From Halisarca cf. caerulea (lineage: Eukaryota; Porifera; Demospongiae; Chondrillida; Halisarcidae), in contig CAUJGJ010000336.1 in the NCBI GenBank assembly GCA_963170055.1, positions 1,645,923 through 1,658,422 of the forward strand: 12,500 nt of DNA. The letters are read 5' to 3'. This document shows, piece after piece, positions 1 to 9,186 of the stretch. The notes beneath the pieces are model-generated. The model saw only the letters and a list, made by a program, of their open reading frames with translations, searched no databases and had not been told where the DNA came from. Every line of letters starts with the position of its first letter. Position 1 is the first letter of the stretch. The translations under genes and the position numbers were made by a program.

Positions 1-646
1 GTGTGTGTGTGTGTTTGTGCATGCCCGGATATATTATGGAGTGCAGGAGTATATGTACTTAACTAGAGGGGTCTTGGGGCATGCCCCCTAAGGTAAATTT
101 GAGTTTTAAGGTTATACAAGGTTGTATTTGAGGCCATTTTAGATCATTCACTGACAAGGTAAATTTTGACACTCAAGTAGGGCCTATTCCATAGTAATTT
201 GTATTGCAATTGGATTTTTTTTTGAGGTGGAAGCTAGGGAGTTTGGGGTGGAAGCTTCCCCCCCCCCCCCACTGGATAGAACCCTGGTAATATAGATATG
301 ATATTTGGGGTTTAAACTTAGAATGCACTATTAGAATTATTACCAAATATGCTCTCTGCAGAGCAAATGTGCCATCCTTGCATGCCTACAAAACACATTC
401 ATTGGCTGATTCTATCATCAGAGGCTTATACAATCCTTTTAATGTGAGGAGTGAGTTGCATAATAATATGAAGAAATTTCCATTTTTCCCTTAATGAAGT
501 GTAGGAGTGCCCCATCCTTACATGCAGTGATGTCGCATATAAGTACTCTTTCCAACATTATCGGTAACCCAAACATTCATTTGAAAAACAGTGGAATTTG
601 AGCAGTAAACAGTAACTGTTACCCACCACAAATGAAAGGTATAGTA
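1..646. other. Left flank, no gene recognised
   Basis: Contains a GT run at 1-14 (window edge), a GGGGCATGCCCC palindrome at 76-87 and a 13-base C tract at 258-270. No Calx-beta second-half exon could be found on the minus strand. Probably intronic to the Calx-beta gene if that gene continues to the left. Confidence 0.5.
258..270. repeat. Poly(C) tract, 13 bases
   Basis: Uninterrupted run of C following GAAGCTT. Simple homopolymer; a likely length-variable site. Confidence 0.9.
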
Positions 647-655
647 CCGTAAATT

Positions 656-1230
656 CTCTAATTATTCGGCAGAGCAAATTCCAGGACCATTTCGGCAATT
701 AGAATTAAAATGGACACAATCGGAAGCGTGACGAAATATTAGGAAACCACAACGAATAATTAGAGTAGCGCCGAAATAATAGCCTAAGGGGAAAAAATGG
801 CGGAATTCTTTTTAACCGATTTTCTCGCTTTTGCTGAATCGTCCATCTGAGTCGCTATCCCAGGACATTTCGGGAGGAGATGGAGTTGTTGCTGGCCACG
901 GTCTGCTAGGACTATTGTCATCAGGAAGATGGGGCGATTTGGACGTTGGCGAAACTTGGCTGTCCATTTCAGCTCTAGAAATCTACTAGATAATTCTGCT
1001 CAATCTGCACACTGCACCTAACAGAGCTAGACGATACAAGAATAAACAGCAAAGGAAAAAGAAAACAGTGGCACAAGATAAAGAAGCTGGATAAAAGAAC
1101 AAAGCCTCGTGATGACGAATAATTAGAGTGATAGACTAAAAATTAGGGTAGCCCATTTTCGGCAAAAATTAGACGCAATTCGACCCTATTTAGGCGGTTG
1201 CCGAATAATAAGAGTGCCGAATAATTAGAG
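656..1230. repeat. Iterated GAATAATTAGAG motif inside the MITE
   Basis: Exact 12-mer copies at 754-765, 1117-1128 and 1219-1230 in direct orientation and at 656-667 inverted, plus a one-mismatch copy at 1203-1214 (GAATAATAAGAG). Each is usually preceded by CG or CCG. Repeated subterminal motifs in DNA transposons can serve as transposase-binding sites; that role here is inference. Confidence 0.7.
812..967 (-). CDS. Small ORF (51 aa) inside the MITE, function unknown
   Basis: ATG at 965-967 to TAA at 812-814 on the minus strand. The peptide is rich in Ser, Pro and Asp: it starts MDSQVSPTSKSPHLPDD and later has PATTPSPPEMSWDSDSDGRF. No fold or family is recognised. This segment is distinctly more GC-rich than the rest of the element, so it may be a leftover of the parent transposon's coding region or a captured host exon fragment. 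A stop lies six codons upstream of the ATG. A functional peptide is not supported by anything beyond the open frame. Confidence 0.25.
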   Translation of the reverse strand: MDSQVSPTSKSPHLPDDNSPSRPWPATTPSPPEMSWDSDSDGRFSKSEKIG

Positions 1231-1349
1231 AATTTACGGTATATAAGTTATATTGGCATTGGTTACACCTAAACCATCCAGGAAAAAAACAATTTCATGT
1301 CACTGTCCCTTTAATTATGCAATAACCAGCGCATGCAATGCTAACTCAC

Positions 1350-1514
1350 TGATATCAGCTTCCACTTCTTTCTCTGTAGCATCTGCATCCAGAGTGAAGA
1401 CAAAGATTTGTACTCTGAATGGTTCAGCAAAGTCAGTGGCCAAGAGTCTTATATTGGTAACAGGAGTCCCTTCTTCTCCAGTGTATGAGTCCTGTTCAAA
1501 TCTCACTTCGAGTT
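1350..1514 (-). CDS. Exon 6: Calx-beta domain 3, first half
   Basis: The acceptor TTTTTGTCCAATGTATATAG precedes 1514 and the donor GTGAGT lies at 1344-1349. Length is 165 nt, phase 1 at both ends. It encodes LEVRFEQDSYTGEEGTPVTN, IRLLATDFAEPFRVQIFVFT, and LDADATEKEVEADI. L-x-V-x-F...Y-x-x-x-E-G and P-F-x-V-x-I are the first half of a third Calx-beta repeat. The expected second half (D-Y/F, V-T-F-x-P-G, DDD) was not found between 1 and 1349 on the minus strand, so the next exon is probably outside the window, beyond the MITE at 647-1239. Confidence 0.8.
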
Positions 1515-2304
1515 CTATATACATTGGACAAAAATAATTCTTGTGTACAAGCACTTGTAGATTAAGTCATTGCAGCAAATTAGTTTAATGCAGGAAGCAG
1601 CTTTGATAACCTGGAAAAGCAGTAGGACATGCTGCTCTACGATCATCCTGCTCTTTGGATGTAGAGTGTAGGGAAGGTGAAAGGAGCGCTAGGGACTTTT
1701 CCCTATTAACCGATTTAAATGGCACCCGCACTTCACTAGAGAGATACTTTTCCTCTGCCTGTAGCCTTCTGGACGACTTTGGAGTGTTCTCAGAAAGTTG
1801 AGAGACACCCGAACCAGGCGATGAACGTTAACATGAGCAACTGAGCGATGTCGAAGGTGAGAAATCGTTTTTTTCTTCAAACGAATCCATTTCCATGAGT
1901 CATTAACGGTAAACGACGAATTTTGCTGGTAGAAGACAATTTTATACCCCATTAGCGTGCTCTTTCTTGGCGCCTAAAGTAAGCATGTGTTTTGGAGTGA
2001 TTTGAGGGTGATTGCAACCTCAAAGGGCAAATTTCGATAAAATATGGAATGGCAAACTTTGACAGCCATTTTCTCGAAAATGCAAAGTGGTCGTAATCTG
2101 CAATTTATACTGGCGACGCTCACATATAACATTAGTATTTTATTCCTTTGTTTGTAACATTTTACATTCATTGCTACATGGATGTGCACCATTATAATAA
2201 TTAATAATCTTCACATTCAGGGCATGTCTGCAAACATTTCTGACTGTGTGTCAATGTAATTACCCCCCTTCCAGAATTACCTTCCTACATCCATCCGTAC
2301 TTAC
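1515..2304 (-). other. Intron 5 of the Calx-beta gene (790 bp)
   Basis: Non-coding between the exon 5 donor and exon 6 acceptor. Short open frames here (for example 1689-1952 and 1974-2192 on the minus strand) carry no recognisable motif. No repeat with clear ends was found. It is much longer than the 69-217 bp introns next to it, so an old insertion is possible. Confidence 0.6.
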
Positions 2305-2508
2305 TGTCGTCATCAAGTATGGCAAAAGAGATTGTATCAGGATTTTCCACAACAACTCCATTTAGTCCATGTGATCTTGGGAAGATGATACAAAGAAATG
2401 ATTCAGTAGCTTCTGTTATCTTATCATCCAGTATGGATATAGATGTCCCTTGAGTTCCATTGGTATTAAAGGTAACTGTGTGAACCATGGATATGAAGTC
2501 AGCTCCAT
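2305..2508 (-). CDS. Exon 5: Calx-beta domain 2, second half
   Basis: The acceptor is a strong T-rich tract, TCTGTTTTTGTGCTTGTACAG, with the exon starting at 2508; the donor is GTAAGT at 2299-2304. Length is 204 nt, phase 1 at both ends. It encodes GADFISMVHTVTFNTNGTQG, TSISILDDKITEATESFLCI, and ends DTISFAILDDD. G-A-D-F, V-T-F-x-x-x-G, I-x-I-L-D-D-x-I-x-E-x-x-E-x-F and I-L-D-D-D are close to the Calx-beta consensus. It has one NGT sequon. Acidic residues in ILDDK and the terminal DDD suggest retained Ca2+ binding (inference from family). Confidence 0.86.
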
Positions 2509-2725
2509 CTGTACAAGCACAAAAACAGATTGCATTCAATCTGGTTTTAAGGGTCATTAAATACTGGGCCAAATTTAGGAGAGGGTATCCTCAAGTTGAT
2601 CTACCTACTGTGCACGTGGTTTGTCACACCCTTCATCCACTGACGCATGTATATAGCTTAATTTACTTACAGGTCAAATCACTGCATGCAGAGTCAACAC
2701 ATTAATATTATGATATAGTGCGCAC

Positions 2726-2872
2726 TTTCTGCTTCCACAGGAGCTAACTCCACACAAGTAAAGGAAACTTGAAAAGGTCTTCTGTAAAATCCTCTGCTTC
2801 GCAGTCGTACTGGAATAGATCCAATAGACTCAACCACTTCCTGAGAAGGTCGTTCAAAGGATACTTCCACAA
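2726..2872 (-). CDS. Exon 4: Calx-beta domain 2, first half
   Basis: The acceptor is TCTCTATGATGTAG with the exon starting at 2872, only 69 bp after exon 3. The frame continues from IIDDD through F into VEVSFERPSQEVVESIGSIP, VRLRSRGFYRRPFQVSFTC and VELAPVEAE. V-x-V-x-F-E...E...G-x-I-P-V-R-L followed by P-F-x-V-x-F is the normal first half of a Calx-beta repeat. The chosen donor is at 2720-2725 (GTGCGC), which leaves 147 nt with phase 1 at both ends and gives N-G-A-D-F at the joint, matching the usual G-x-D-F/Y. GTGCGC is weaker than the GTRAGT donors of the other exons; an alternative GTGTGG about 36 nt upstream would shorten the loop. The exon is certain; its 3' end is less so. Confidence 0.75.
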
Positions 2873-2941
2873 CTACATCATAGAGACATTGACATCATTC
2901 TTTGGGGACACATGTACATGGTGCATTCACAAATCACTTAC

Positions 2942-3172
2942 AATCATCATCTATGATGGATACACTGAGCCTGTCCGGTCTACCTCGTCTCACATGTAAC
3001 CCTGGGACATCAGGGAGTTCAAATCGAACAGAGAAGCTCCTCTGTCCGTCAAATGCATTGTTGCCAATAGCTATCACATTGAGCACAGATGATGATAGAG
3101 ACCCAGGTGAGAAGGTCACAGAAGGAGTTGTATCAGTGAGGAAGCCAGGATAGAGGTAGTCATTGAGTAGTC
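2942..3172 (-). CDS. Exon 3: Calx-beta domain 1, second half
   Basis: The acceptor TTCTACAG lies at 3173-3180, the exon starts at 3172, and the donor GTAAGT is at 2936-2941. Length is 231 nt, phase 1 at both ends; the preceding intron is 98 bp. Joined to exon 2 the protein reads DGTA-RLLNDYLYPGF, then PSVTFSPGSLSSSVLNVIAI, then GNNAFDGQRSFSVRFELP, and ends LSVSIIDDD. These are the expected Calx-beta elements: a DY after DGTA, VTFxPG, an I-I strand, N-x-x-F-D/E-G-x-x-x-F, and the terminal acidic DDD triplet that contributes to Ca2+ coordination in characterised members. No stop occurs in frame. Confidence 0.85.
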
Positions 3173-3270
3173 CTGTAGAATGTCATGTACATAGTGAAAT
3201 AATGTGAAGGTCCCAGAAAGAGTTACAGCAGGATAGCCAATATTTAGGTAGTCTATATATACACACTCAC

Positions 3271-3399
3271 TTGCTGTTCCATCATGGAGTGTCAGATTTA
3301 CTGTAAACTCCTGATCGTATGTTCCTTGTGCTATCAGGTGGATGCCAACATAGTTACCTTCAGTAACAGATACTGATGAACTGTTGAACAGAATTGTTA
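3271..3399 (-). CDS. Exon 2: Calx-beta domain 1, first half
   Basis: The acceptor is a T-rich tract ending in TTTCTTTGTACAG with the exon starting at 3399; the donor is GTGAGT at 3265-3270. Length is 129 nt with phase 1 at both ends. It encodes VTILFNSSSVSVTEGNYVGI..., continuing through FTVNLTLHDGTA. The SVSVTEG start and the DGTA end are typical Calx-beta landmarks (S/EGD-type turn after strand A, then the DGTA/DGSA loop). Two N-glycosylation sequons, NSS and NLT, suit an extracellular location. The open frame runs past the donor for about 150 nt, but only splicing here restores the Calx-beta second half. Confidence 0.8.
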
Positions 3400-6300
3400 C
3401 TGTACAAAGAAAACAATAATCTGCTTGAAATACATTCAATTTGAAATAATTGACAGTGACTATGTACTATAAGTGTAAGCATGATAACCCATTTTGAAGG
3501 TCCTCATCAGGCAGCCTGGTTGACTGATCATTAGTAGTGTAAGATAAGTCTAAATGCATGCAGACTATGTACATACGAACAACTGCACATTCAATGGTAC
3601 ATATTCGTAAGTATGGCATTGTACGCTGTGTTGACAATTATCTAGTCAAGGGGTGTGTTAAGGATTTATAGAATTGCTTCACATCACACGGTATCAAAAT
3701 GGGCTATTATGTATAGCATTATAAGCCTTTAAAGGTGTTATTATTTGTCTAGTTGCTGCATTCTTACCGAGCGGTAGCAAGGTTAATTGTTTTGGTCACA
3801 AAGGGGAGTCCAAAGATGGCACCCACATGCTTAATGACTTTCGGAATTAGAAAACTGGATATTTGGTCCTAGAGGCGTTTTATTTCGTCGAAAGTTGCAT
3901 TCACATCTTAAAACTTAACTAGCAACAATTTACATATACTTCTGTGAAGTGGGGCACGGCAGTGCTACAGAATGAGATGAGTAGGCTGTGTATGGACTAC
4001 GTTGTGTTGGCACAATGCAGACTTTTCTGAAACTTACATTTTGGTCCCTCACATTGGCATTCTTCACGCTAAATGACGACGAAGGTTCTTAAGATGCAAA
4101 GAGAAAATATTGCTAAAACTTTTGGGCAACGATTTTTGAGACTGTCTTTTGTTGAAGCAGGAAACGGCCTTCTGTCGTACAGGAGCTCTAATTGGTCAGC
4201 CATGGTGGCATCCATTTTTGGCAGCCATATGCATGACATCAGCAGCAATACATTATCAACAACATCACTTTCTCAGCCCAACTGCCACCCACCACTTTTG
4301 TAAAAACTTGCCATTTGACTGAAACAAATCGAGATTGAAGTTCAGTTTACATTCCTATTTACATTCACGCAAGGTTCTGAACTATGTTCACAACTAGTTA
4401 TAAACAGGGGCATAGCTCCATTGTTTCCTGGTTGCCAGGAACGCCCCCTCACTATAGAAATTCCTCAAATCTGAAACCACCAGTATGCTAATCAATCATA
4501 CAATTAATCCTAACACTCTTCTCCAATTGTCACCTAGCATGCACCTACTGAACAAAATCTGTTCTACTACATTCATGCATGCTTTGTGTTCTTTTAAGTC
4601 ATTTCTAACTTGTCTGACACACTAGTTTTCAAACTACTATTACAAATTTAAATGTGGTGTTCCCTTGCATGCATATATGTCCACAATGTTGATACCACAT
4701 GCTACAGTAAGTAAAGGCTATTATAGTACAATGTGTCCATGACACCACTATTTTTGTACACCATGTGCCCATGATCATGGCTTTTGGAAACCCCCTTACT
4801 TTTATTTTTGGCTACACCCCTGATATAATAATAAATTTTTAAACATAATTCCCAGAACACTCCCAAAATACCAGATTTGGCTCTTATTATGTTCGATTGC
4901 CACATGTACAATGGAATCATTTCAAGAATATACCACATCTATAGATATTTTGTAGGTCACACTAAACTGCTCTTCATGTACAGATCTAGTGCACAAAACT
5001 TCATGCAAAGACCTCTCAATCTGGTAGAATAAAAGCTTTCACTTTAGACTAGCAATAATGTAACTGAGTACATATGTTTGGATGTTAGGGACACATATAC
5101 ACTAGTATTAATAATTTGAGTGGTTCATCAATGAATGAATCATAAATGATATAGGTATAAAACATAATTATTAGCTATTCTATATATAATTATATGGTAC
5201 GCATTCATTTTTCATAGTGGATATAGCTGACTCTGCATCAGTAAAATACCCTATAATCTTTTACAGTATATAACTGTGCATGATAACATACATTTGCAAG
5301 GGCGGCTTGGGCAGGCGGGTCAAGACCCACCCAAAATAAATAGTAAACCTCAAGAATAAAACATACGCAGGTGAGTTATGTCCATGCAATTTTGAAATCG
5401 GTGGCCATTTTGTATTATATCCAATTTTGAATATACCACATAATGGCCAACAATTCAAAGGCATTCAAATTTACCCCCTCCCCATTCTTCCTCTCTGGAT
5501 AGGGCAATGGTGACATGAACATAACATAAAACATTACAAATGTATTGACGCTATGCTGGAGTTCTCTTCAAGACAGTCTACAAGTTGAACGTCTCACTAC
5601 AAACATTTTCTTAGCCTATAACAAAATAGCAAAAACGGGAAGTAAAAATCTGAGCTTCTGAACATGCCTCGACTCCTTAGATACATAATTGGCTTGAAAG
5701 ATTCCTTACAGGTGTGGCATGTCCTATAGGGGCTGTGCTCAAATGGCCACCCTAAAGTCAGCAGATTTCACCCGACATTTATTTCCATTTGGATTACAAG
5801 GATACAAACATTCATAACTATAACTATTTAATTGTGTTCTAAAACTCTTCAGAAAACTTTGTTGTGAGCTCTTCACAAAGCCTAAAAGCAATCCCTGATT
5901 GAGACCATTAAGATTCAGTACAAAAACATGGCCATTTCAAACATGGTTATAAGCTATGTCCTGGGGGTTACATTGTTCTCCGAAGTCTCCAGATCAAACG
6001 TATGGGACAAAATCAAATGGTAGAAGGTCCCCTGGATTCTTTCACCGTGCCGTGGTTTAGACTATTGGGTATTATATGGTGCAATTGCCATTGCTCCCAA
6101 TTGATTTAGCTGTGAGTAGAGAAAGCTTTCCTCTTGCATCTTTCAAACAAACAAATCCTAAGCAATTTGTAAGGACTCTTCTTTTCTCTAGTTGTGACCG
6201 CTAGTGCTACCACGTTAATTAGGTGAGAAAATCTCGGTCTTTTTTACAACAGTTCTGTTCTCAACTTGTATGAGCATATATATATATACATATATGAATA

Positions 6301-6907
6301 GAGCGTTACACTTCCGGAATTCGTAATGAAACTAATATTGTGACTGCAGGCAGCCTGTAAAAACCGTTTGAATCACAAGGTAACTGCATGACTAACATTT
6401 TATAGGCACCAACCAAAATTTATCACTATATTATGCGAACTAAGGAGCACTGTCAAAACAGAACTTGACATGTCCCACATGTGATTGCTGAATTTCCACC
6501 ACTTTTAATGGATTAGGACAAATTAATAGAAAAATAGCCAAGCCATGCTAATTTAATAATAATTATTTGTAGTGCATGTATCCTCTTTCTTCAGTAAGTT
6601 AATTTGAAGGATATTGCTGAATCCACTGCTCATCCAATAGCATTCTATAACACGTCAACTTACTACACACATTCATCCTTATATCATGCATGAAAATGAG
6701 AGCCACTGAAATAAACATATGCCAATACGACTGATGGATCATAGCCTATGCTAGGTCTGTTTTATGTGACTGTATACATAAAAAATAACAGCAGACAAGT
6801 TAATTAATTAGATTTACACAGAAGTATGACACACACAGGTATTGAGTATAAATATTTTAATGATCACATAAATTTAACAAAAACTATTAAAATAAAACTA
6901 AATCTGC

Positions 6908-6964
<57 letters not shown>

Positions 6965-7000
6965 CACTACTGAACAACCTGATATATATTACACATATTA
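3400..7000 (-). other. 5'-distal (with respect to exon 2) part of intron 1, no gene seen
   Basis: AT-rich, with no open frame showing a protein family signature on either strand. Contains a TA run near 6276-6295 and the long AT microsatellite at 6911-6962. Short GC-richer phrases around 4410-4455, 4785-4822 and 5295-5335 look like debris of dispersed repeats, judged only by their contrast with the surrounding sequence. The 76-codon plus-strand frame at 4073-4303 has no motif I recognise. Confidence 0.5.
6911..6962. repeat. (AT)26 microsatellite
   Basis: Uninterrupted AT dinucleotides over 52 bp, about 130 bp beyond the stop codon of the minus-strand retroelement, on its 3' side. It creates a meaningless IYIYIY reading frame. 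Confidence 0.95.
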
Positions 7001-7029
7001 TACATACGTACATAGGTACATAATTAAAG

Positions 7030-9098
7030 TACGACTAAAACTACATATATATGTAATGCTTCAAGCGAAAAAAAACAAAAAACAAGCAAAGACTAACCAT
7101 TACTACTACCTAAAATTGCTGAAGAGTTAAATCTTTGAATACATACACTGATCTTCTGGCATAGATACTGAAAAGATTTGGGGTCATTGGACTTCAATCT
7201 GGTCAGGCGTCCCACTTCCCGGAAGAATTGCATGGCTTCCTCCCCAAAGACCCCAGAAGTCTCCACTGCAATTGGAACAAATGTGTAGCACCTTGTGGCC
7301 AGATCACTGTACTTTTGCCTCTTCCTTTGTTCTGCCTGGTTTGCAACCTGGCCAGCTCCAGTTGAGGCCAAAGAGACATATGAAGTGGCGAAGGTGTCAG
7401 CACAAGTTACATCCCATACTAATGCTCTCCCTCTCTTCCAAGGGATTACTGTTACCCCGTCAGGACGCTTTCCATCTGAACGGAATAAACCCGGTGGCTC
7501 CAGAAGGGCTGGAGTGTCAATTGCAGTGAGGCTTCTCTTCACCAAGTCATTAAGGGCAGCGTGACGTGCTTGACGGCCAATGCTTCTACGGCAGCTCAAA
7601 CCATGATAGCCTGATTCATCCACGGGATCCCCACACTGCAAGCAGTTATGTGGGGTGCACAAAGGAGCGCCTAGGCGTAAACCCACTGCAATCCGCACTG
7701 TTTCATCTTCCATTCGCAGGCCTAGGGCTGACACCGGTGGAGCGCATAACCAAGCCCCAGATTCTCTTCTCTGAGAAGCCAGAAGGCGACTTTTAGAAGG
7801 GGGGTCAGCACCAACAAGCAGGGAGTTGAAAGATGCCTCAATATGTGGATTGTCCCATGCTTTCTGAACTGAGATATTGGAGCCAGTTGGAGGCTCTTCT
7901 CCGTGACCCTGGGACCAGGCTTGCAGTGCTTCTGCTCTGAATGGGCACATGCTGCATCTCAGAGGAGGGGGTAAGATGTAGTTGGAGATTTCAGAGGTGC
8001 CAGCAGCAGATGCGAGGAAAGCTGAATGTGCCAGCATGGCAAAACTCCTAATCCCCAGTCCCCCAGCCTTCACTGGCAATGAGGCCTGAGTCCAAGCCCG
8101 ATCACTGAGTTGGACGTTACAGATGCTCTCCAGCAGAGACTTCAGGAGATCATCCATCTCTAAGAGTATCATGGATCTGAAACAAGGGGCTGAGCGCAAG
8201 ATGTACAACACCTTAGGAAGGGAAAAAGCACTCCTCAAGAGGCAGAGAGCATCATGGGCGTGGAGAAGCTTCAATCTCTCCCCTAGGAGTTGCAGAGAGT
8301 CCTTTTTGGAAGACAGGGTGGAATCGACGGACTCAACTCCCCCTATGGGTGAACCCAGGAGGGTAGCATTGGCTGGGTCTACACAATGAAAAGAAGGAGA
8401 CACAGTGAGCATGGAGGATCTAGTTTGGGTGTCAGAGCAGATGACCTCTGATTTGCTATGATTTAGATGAAGACCTAAAAGCTCAGCTGCACTCTCCAAA
8501 ACATGTAAATCTTCTTTGACCTCCTCCAAAGTGCCTCCCAAGGTCCCATCATCCAGATAAAACAAACGGAACTGTGACTTTAGGCTTGATACCATGTCAT
8601 GGATAGCCAAACTGAAGAAAAGGGGACCGAGAGGGTCTCCCTGCTGTACACCTTCCGCTGATTCTAAGATGCTATTCCCAAAGAAAAGGAGAGATGGCTG
8701 ACTGTAGGCTGAGTATGCCAGGGGATAGATTTCGGGGGCTTTGTCCATTACTGAGCTAAGGACCTTGTCCCGATGGATGCTGTTAAAGGCATTACGGAAA
8801 TCCACCTTTAGCATCAGGCAGCCCGGCTGGATGTTATGCAAGTAGGTACGGGCGGCATGGACTGCAGCCTCAGCACCCATAGGGGTACCATAGCCAAACT
8901 GGAGAGGTGCGAGTAGAGCACCCATTGCATCACAGATGAAGTGGCTGGCACACTTAGTCACTAAACGCCTAAGAGTGCAGCCCACTGCTATGGGTCTTAC
9001 CCCTCCATCCTTCTTAGTTAAAGCAACCAGAGAAGCCCCAAAGAAAGAAGGTTGGGCAGCTATCGGGACATCACCCCGGATAACAAAATTGACAAATT
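7030..9098 (-). mobile_element. 5'-truncated non-LTR retrotransposon with restriction-like endonuclease
   Basis: A block visibly richer in GC than its surroundings carries one long reading frame with reverse transcriptase, zinc knuckle and C-terminal PD-(D/E)XK endonuclease. That layout is shared by the R2/R4/CRE/NeSL/Hero-type non-LTR elements. The 5' end is cut within the RT fingers region: recognisable homology starts around GDVPIAAQPSFFGAS (near 9075) and nothing element-like remains beyond about 9098, where a TA repeat begins. The 3' end is not sharply defined; an untranslated stretch follows the stop at 7093 and meets the AT repeat at 6911-6962. It lies in intron 1 of the Calx-beta gene, in the same orientation as that gene. 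No poly(A) tail or target-site duplication was recognised. Confidence 0.85.
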
Positions 9099-9186
9099 GA
9101 CATATACATATATATATATATATACATACATCAGGTGTTTTTGGAGACGAAGCAATGCGATTTTTAAAGGAAGTAGGACACCGCAT
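7093..9186 (-). CDS. Reverse transcriptase / restriction-like endonuclease polyprotein (5'-truncated)
   Basis: 697-codon open frame, of which about residues 32-697 are element-derived. RT landmarks: fingers FFGASLVALTKKDGGVRPIA (48-67), motif A LKVDFRNAF with catalytic D129, motif B GVQQGDPLGP (179-188), motif C FYLDDG with D212 and D213, and thumb-side AWTQASLPVKAGGLGIR (364-380). Next comes a zinc knuckle with C515, C518, H528 and C532, then a restriction-like endonuclease with RPDG (D576), WDVT (D592) and a following KYSDL (625-629). In characterised members the endonuclease nicks the target and the RT primes on it. Residues 1-31 are not native: the ATG lies antisense within the neighbouring plus-strand fragment and the CIYIYICIC run comes from the TA repeat. 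No internal stop or frameshift is seen over about 2 kb, suggesting a recent insertion, but the missing N terminus makes it inactive alone. Confidence 0.88.
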   Translation of the reverse strand: MRCPTSFKNRIASSPKTPDVCIYIYICICQFVNFVIRGDVPIAAQPSFFGASLVALTKKDGGVRPIAVGCTLRRLVTKCASHFICDAMGALLAPLQFGYGTPMGAEAAVHAARTYLHNIQPGCLMLKVDFRNAFNSIHRDKVLSSVMDKAPEIYPLAYSAYSQPSLLFFGNSILESAEGVQQGDPLGPLFFSLAIHDMVSSLKSQFRLFYLDDGTLGGTLEEVKEDLHVLESAAELLGLHLNHSKSEVICSDTQTRSSMLTVSPSFHCVDPANATLLGSPIGGVESVDSTLSSKKDSLQLLGERLKLLHAHDALCLLRSAFSLPKVLYILRSAPCFRSMILLEMDDLLKSLLESICNVQLSDRAWTQASLPVKAGGLGIRSFAMLAHSAFLASAAGTSEISNYILPPPLRCSMCPFRAEALQAWSQGHGEEPPTGSNISVQKAWDNPHIEASFNSLLVGADPPSKSRLLASQRRESGAWLCAPPVSALGLRMEDETVRIAVGLRLGAPLCTPHNCLQCGDPVDESGYHGLSCRRSIGRQARHAALNDLVKRSLTAIDTPALLEPPGLFRSDGKRPDGVTVIPWKRGRALVWDVTCADTFATSYVSLASTGAGQVANQAEQRKRQKYSDLATRCYTFVPIAVETSGVFGEEAMQFFREVGRLTRLKSNDPKSFQYLCQKISVCIQRFNSSAILGSSNG
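9105..9130. repeat. TA microsatellite between the two opposed retroelements
   Basis: An almost pure TA run (9108-9124) with flanking CATA units. It forms the common 5' boundary of the minus-strand copy (ends about 9098) and the plus-strand fragment (starts 9128). Confidence 0.8.

Larger units (their letters stand above)
647..1239. mobile_element. MITE-like DNA transposon with 24-bp perfect terminal inverted repeats
   Basis: Bases 647-670 and 1216-1239 are perfect 24-bp inverted repeats, beginning CCGTAAATTCTC and ending GAGAATTTACGG. Both sides are flanked by TA (645-646 and 1240-1241), which fits a TA target-site duplication. Total length is 593 bp, with no transposase-sized ORF, so it is non-autonomous. 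The TA duplication suggests mobilisation by a Tc1/mariner/pogo-type transposase (inference; TA is also used by some other superfamilies). The 12-mer GAATAATTAGAG is iterated inside: at 754-765, 1117-1128, 1219-1230, and inverted at 656-667, with a degenerate copy at 1203-1214. It lies in the intron after exon 6 of the Calx-beta gene. Confidence 0.82.

Noticed and set aside
1253..1537. 94-codon plus-strand ORF
   Set aside because: It is antisense to Calx-beta exon 6 (1350-1514), which has splice signals and domain motifs; the plus frame has no recognisable features.
1692..1703. GGGACTTTTCCC as an NF-kB-like site
   Set aside because: A single short match deep in intron 5 with no supporting context; easily a chance match.
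4073..4303. 76-codon plus-strand ORF in intron 1
   Set aside because: No domain, no splice or promoter support, and composition like the surrounding non-coding DNA.
6826..7023. 65-codon plus-strand ORF with IYIYIY run
   Set aside because: Generated by the (AT)26 microsatellite.
7272..8389. Several plus-strand ORFs of 76-89 codons
   Set aside because: All are antisense shadows of the RT-endonuclease frame on the minus strand.
9094..9186. First 31 residues of the minus-strand ORF as a native retroelement N terminus
   Set aside because: They derive from the antisense of the neighbouring fragment and from the TA repeat; recognisable RT homology starts only around GDVPIAAQPSFF.
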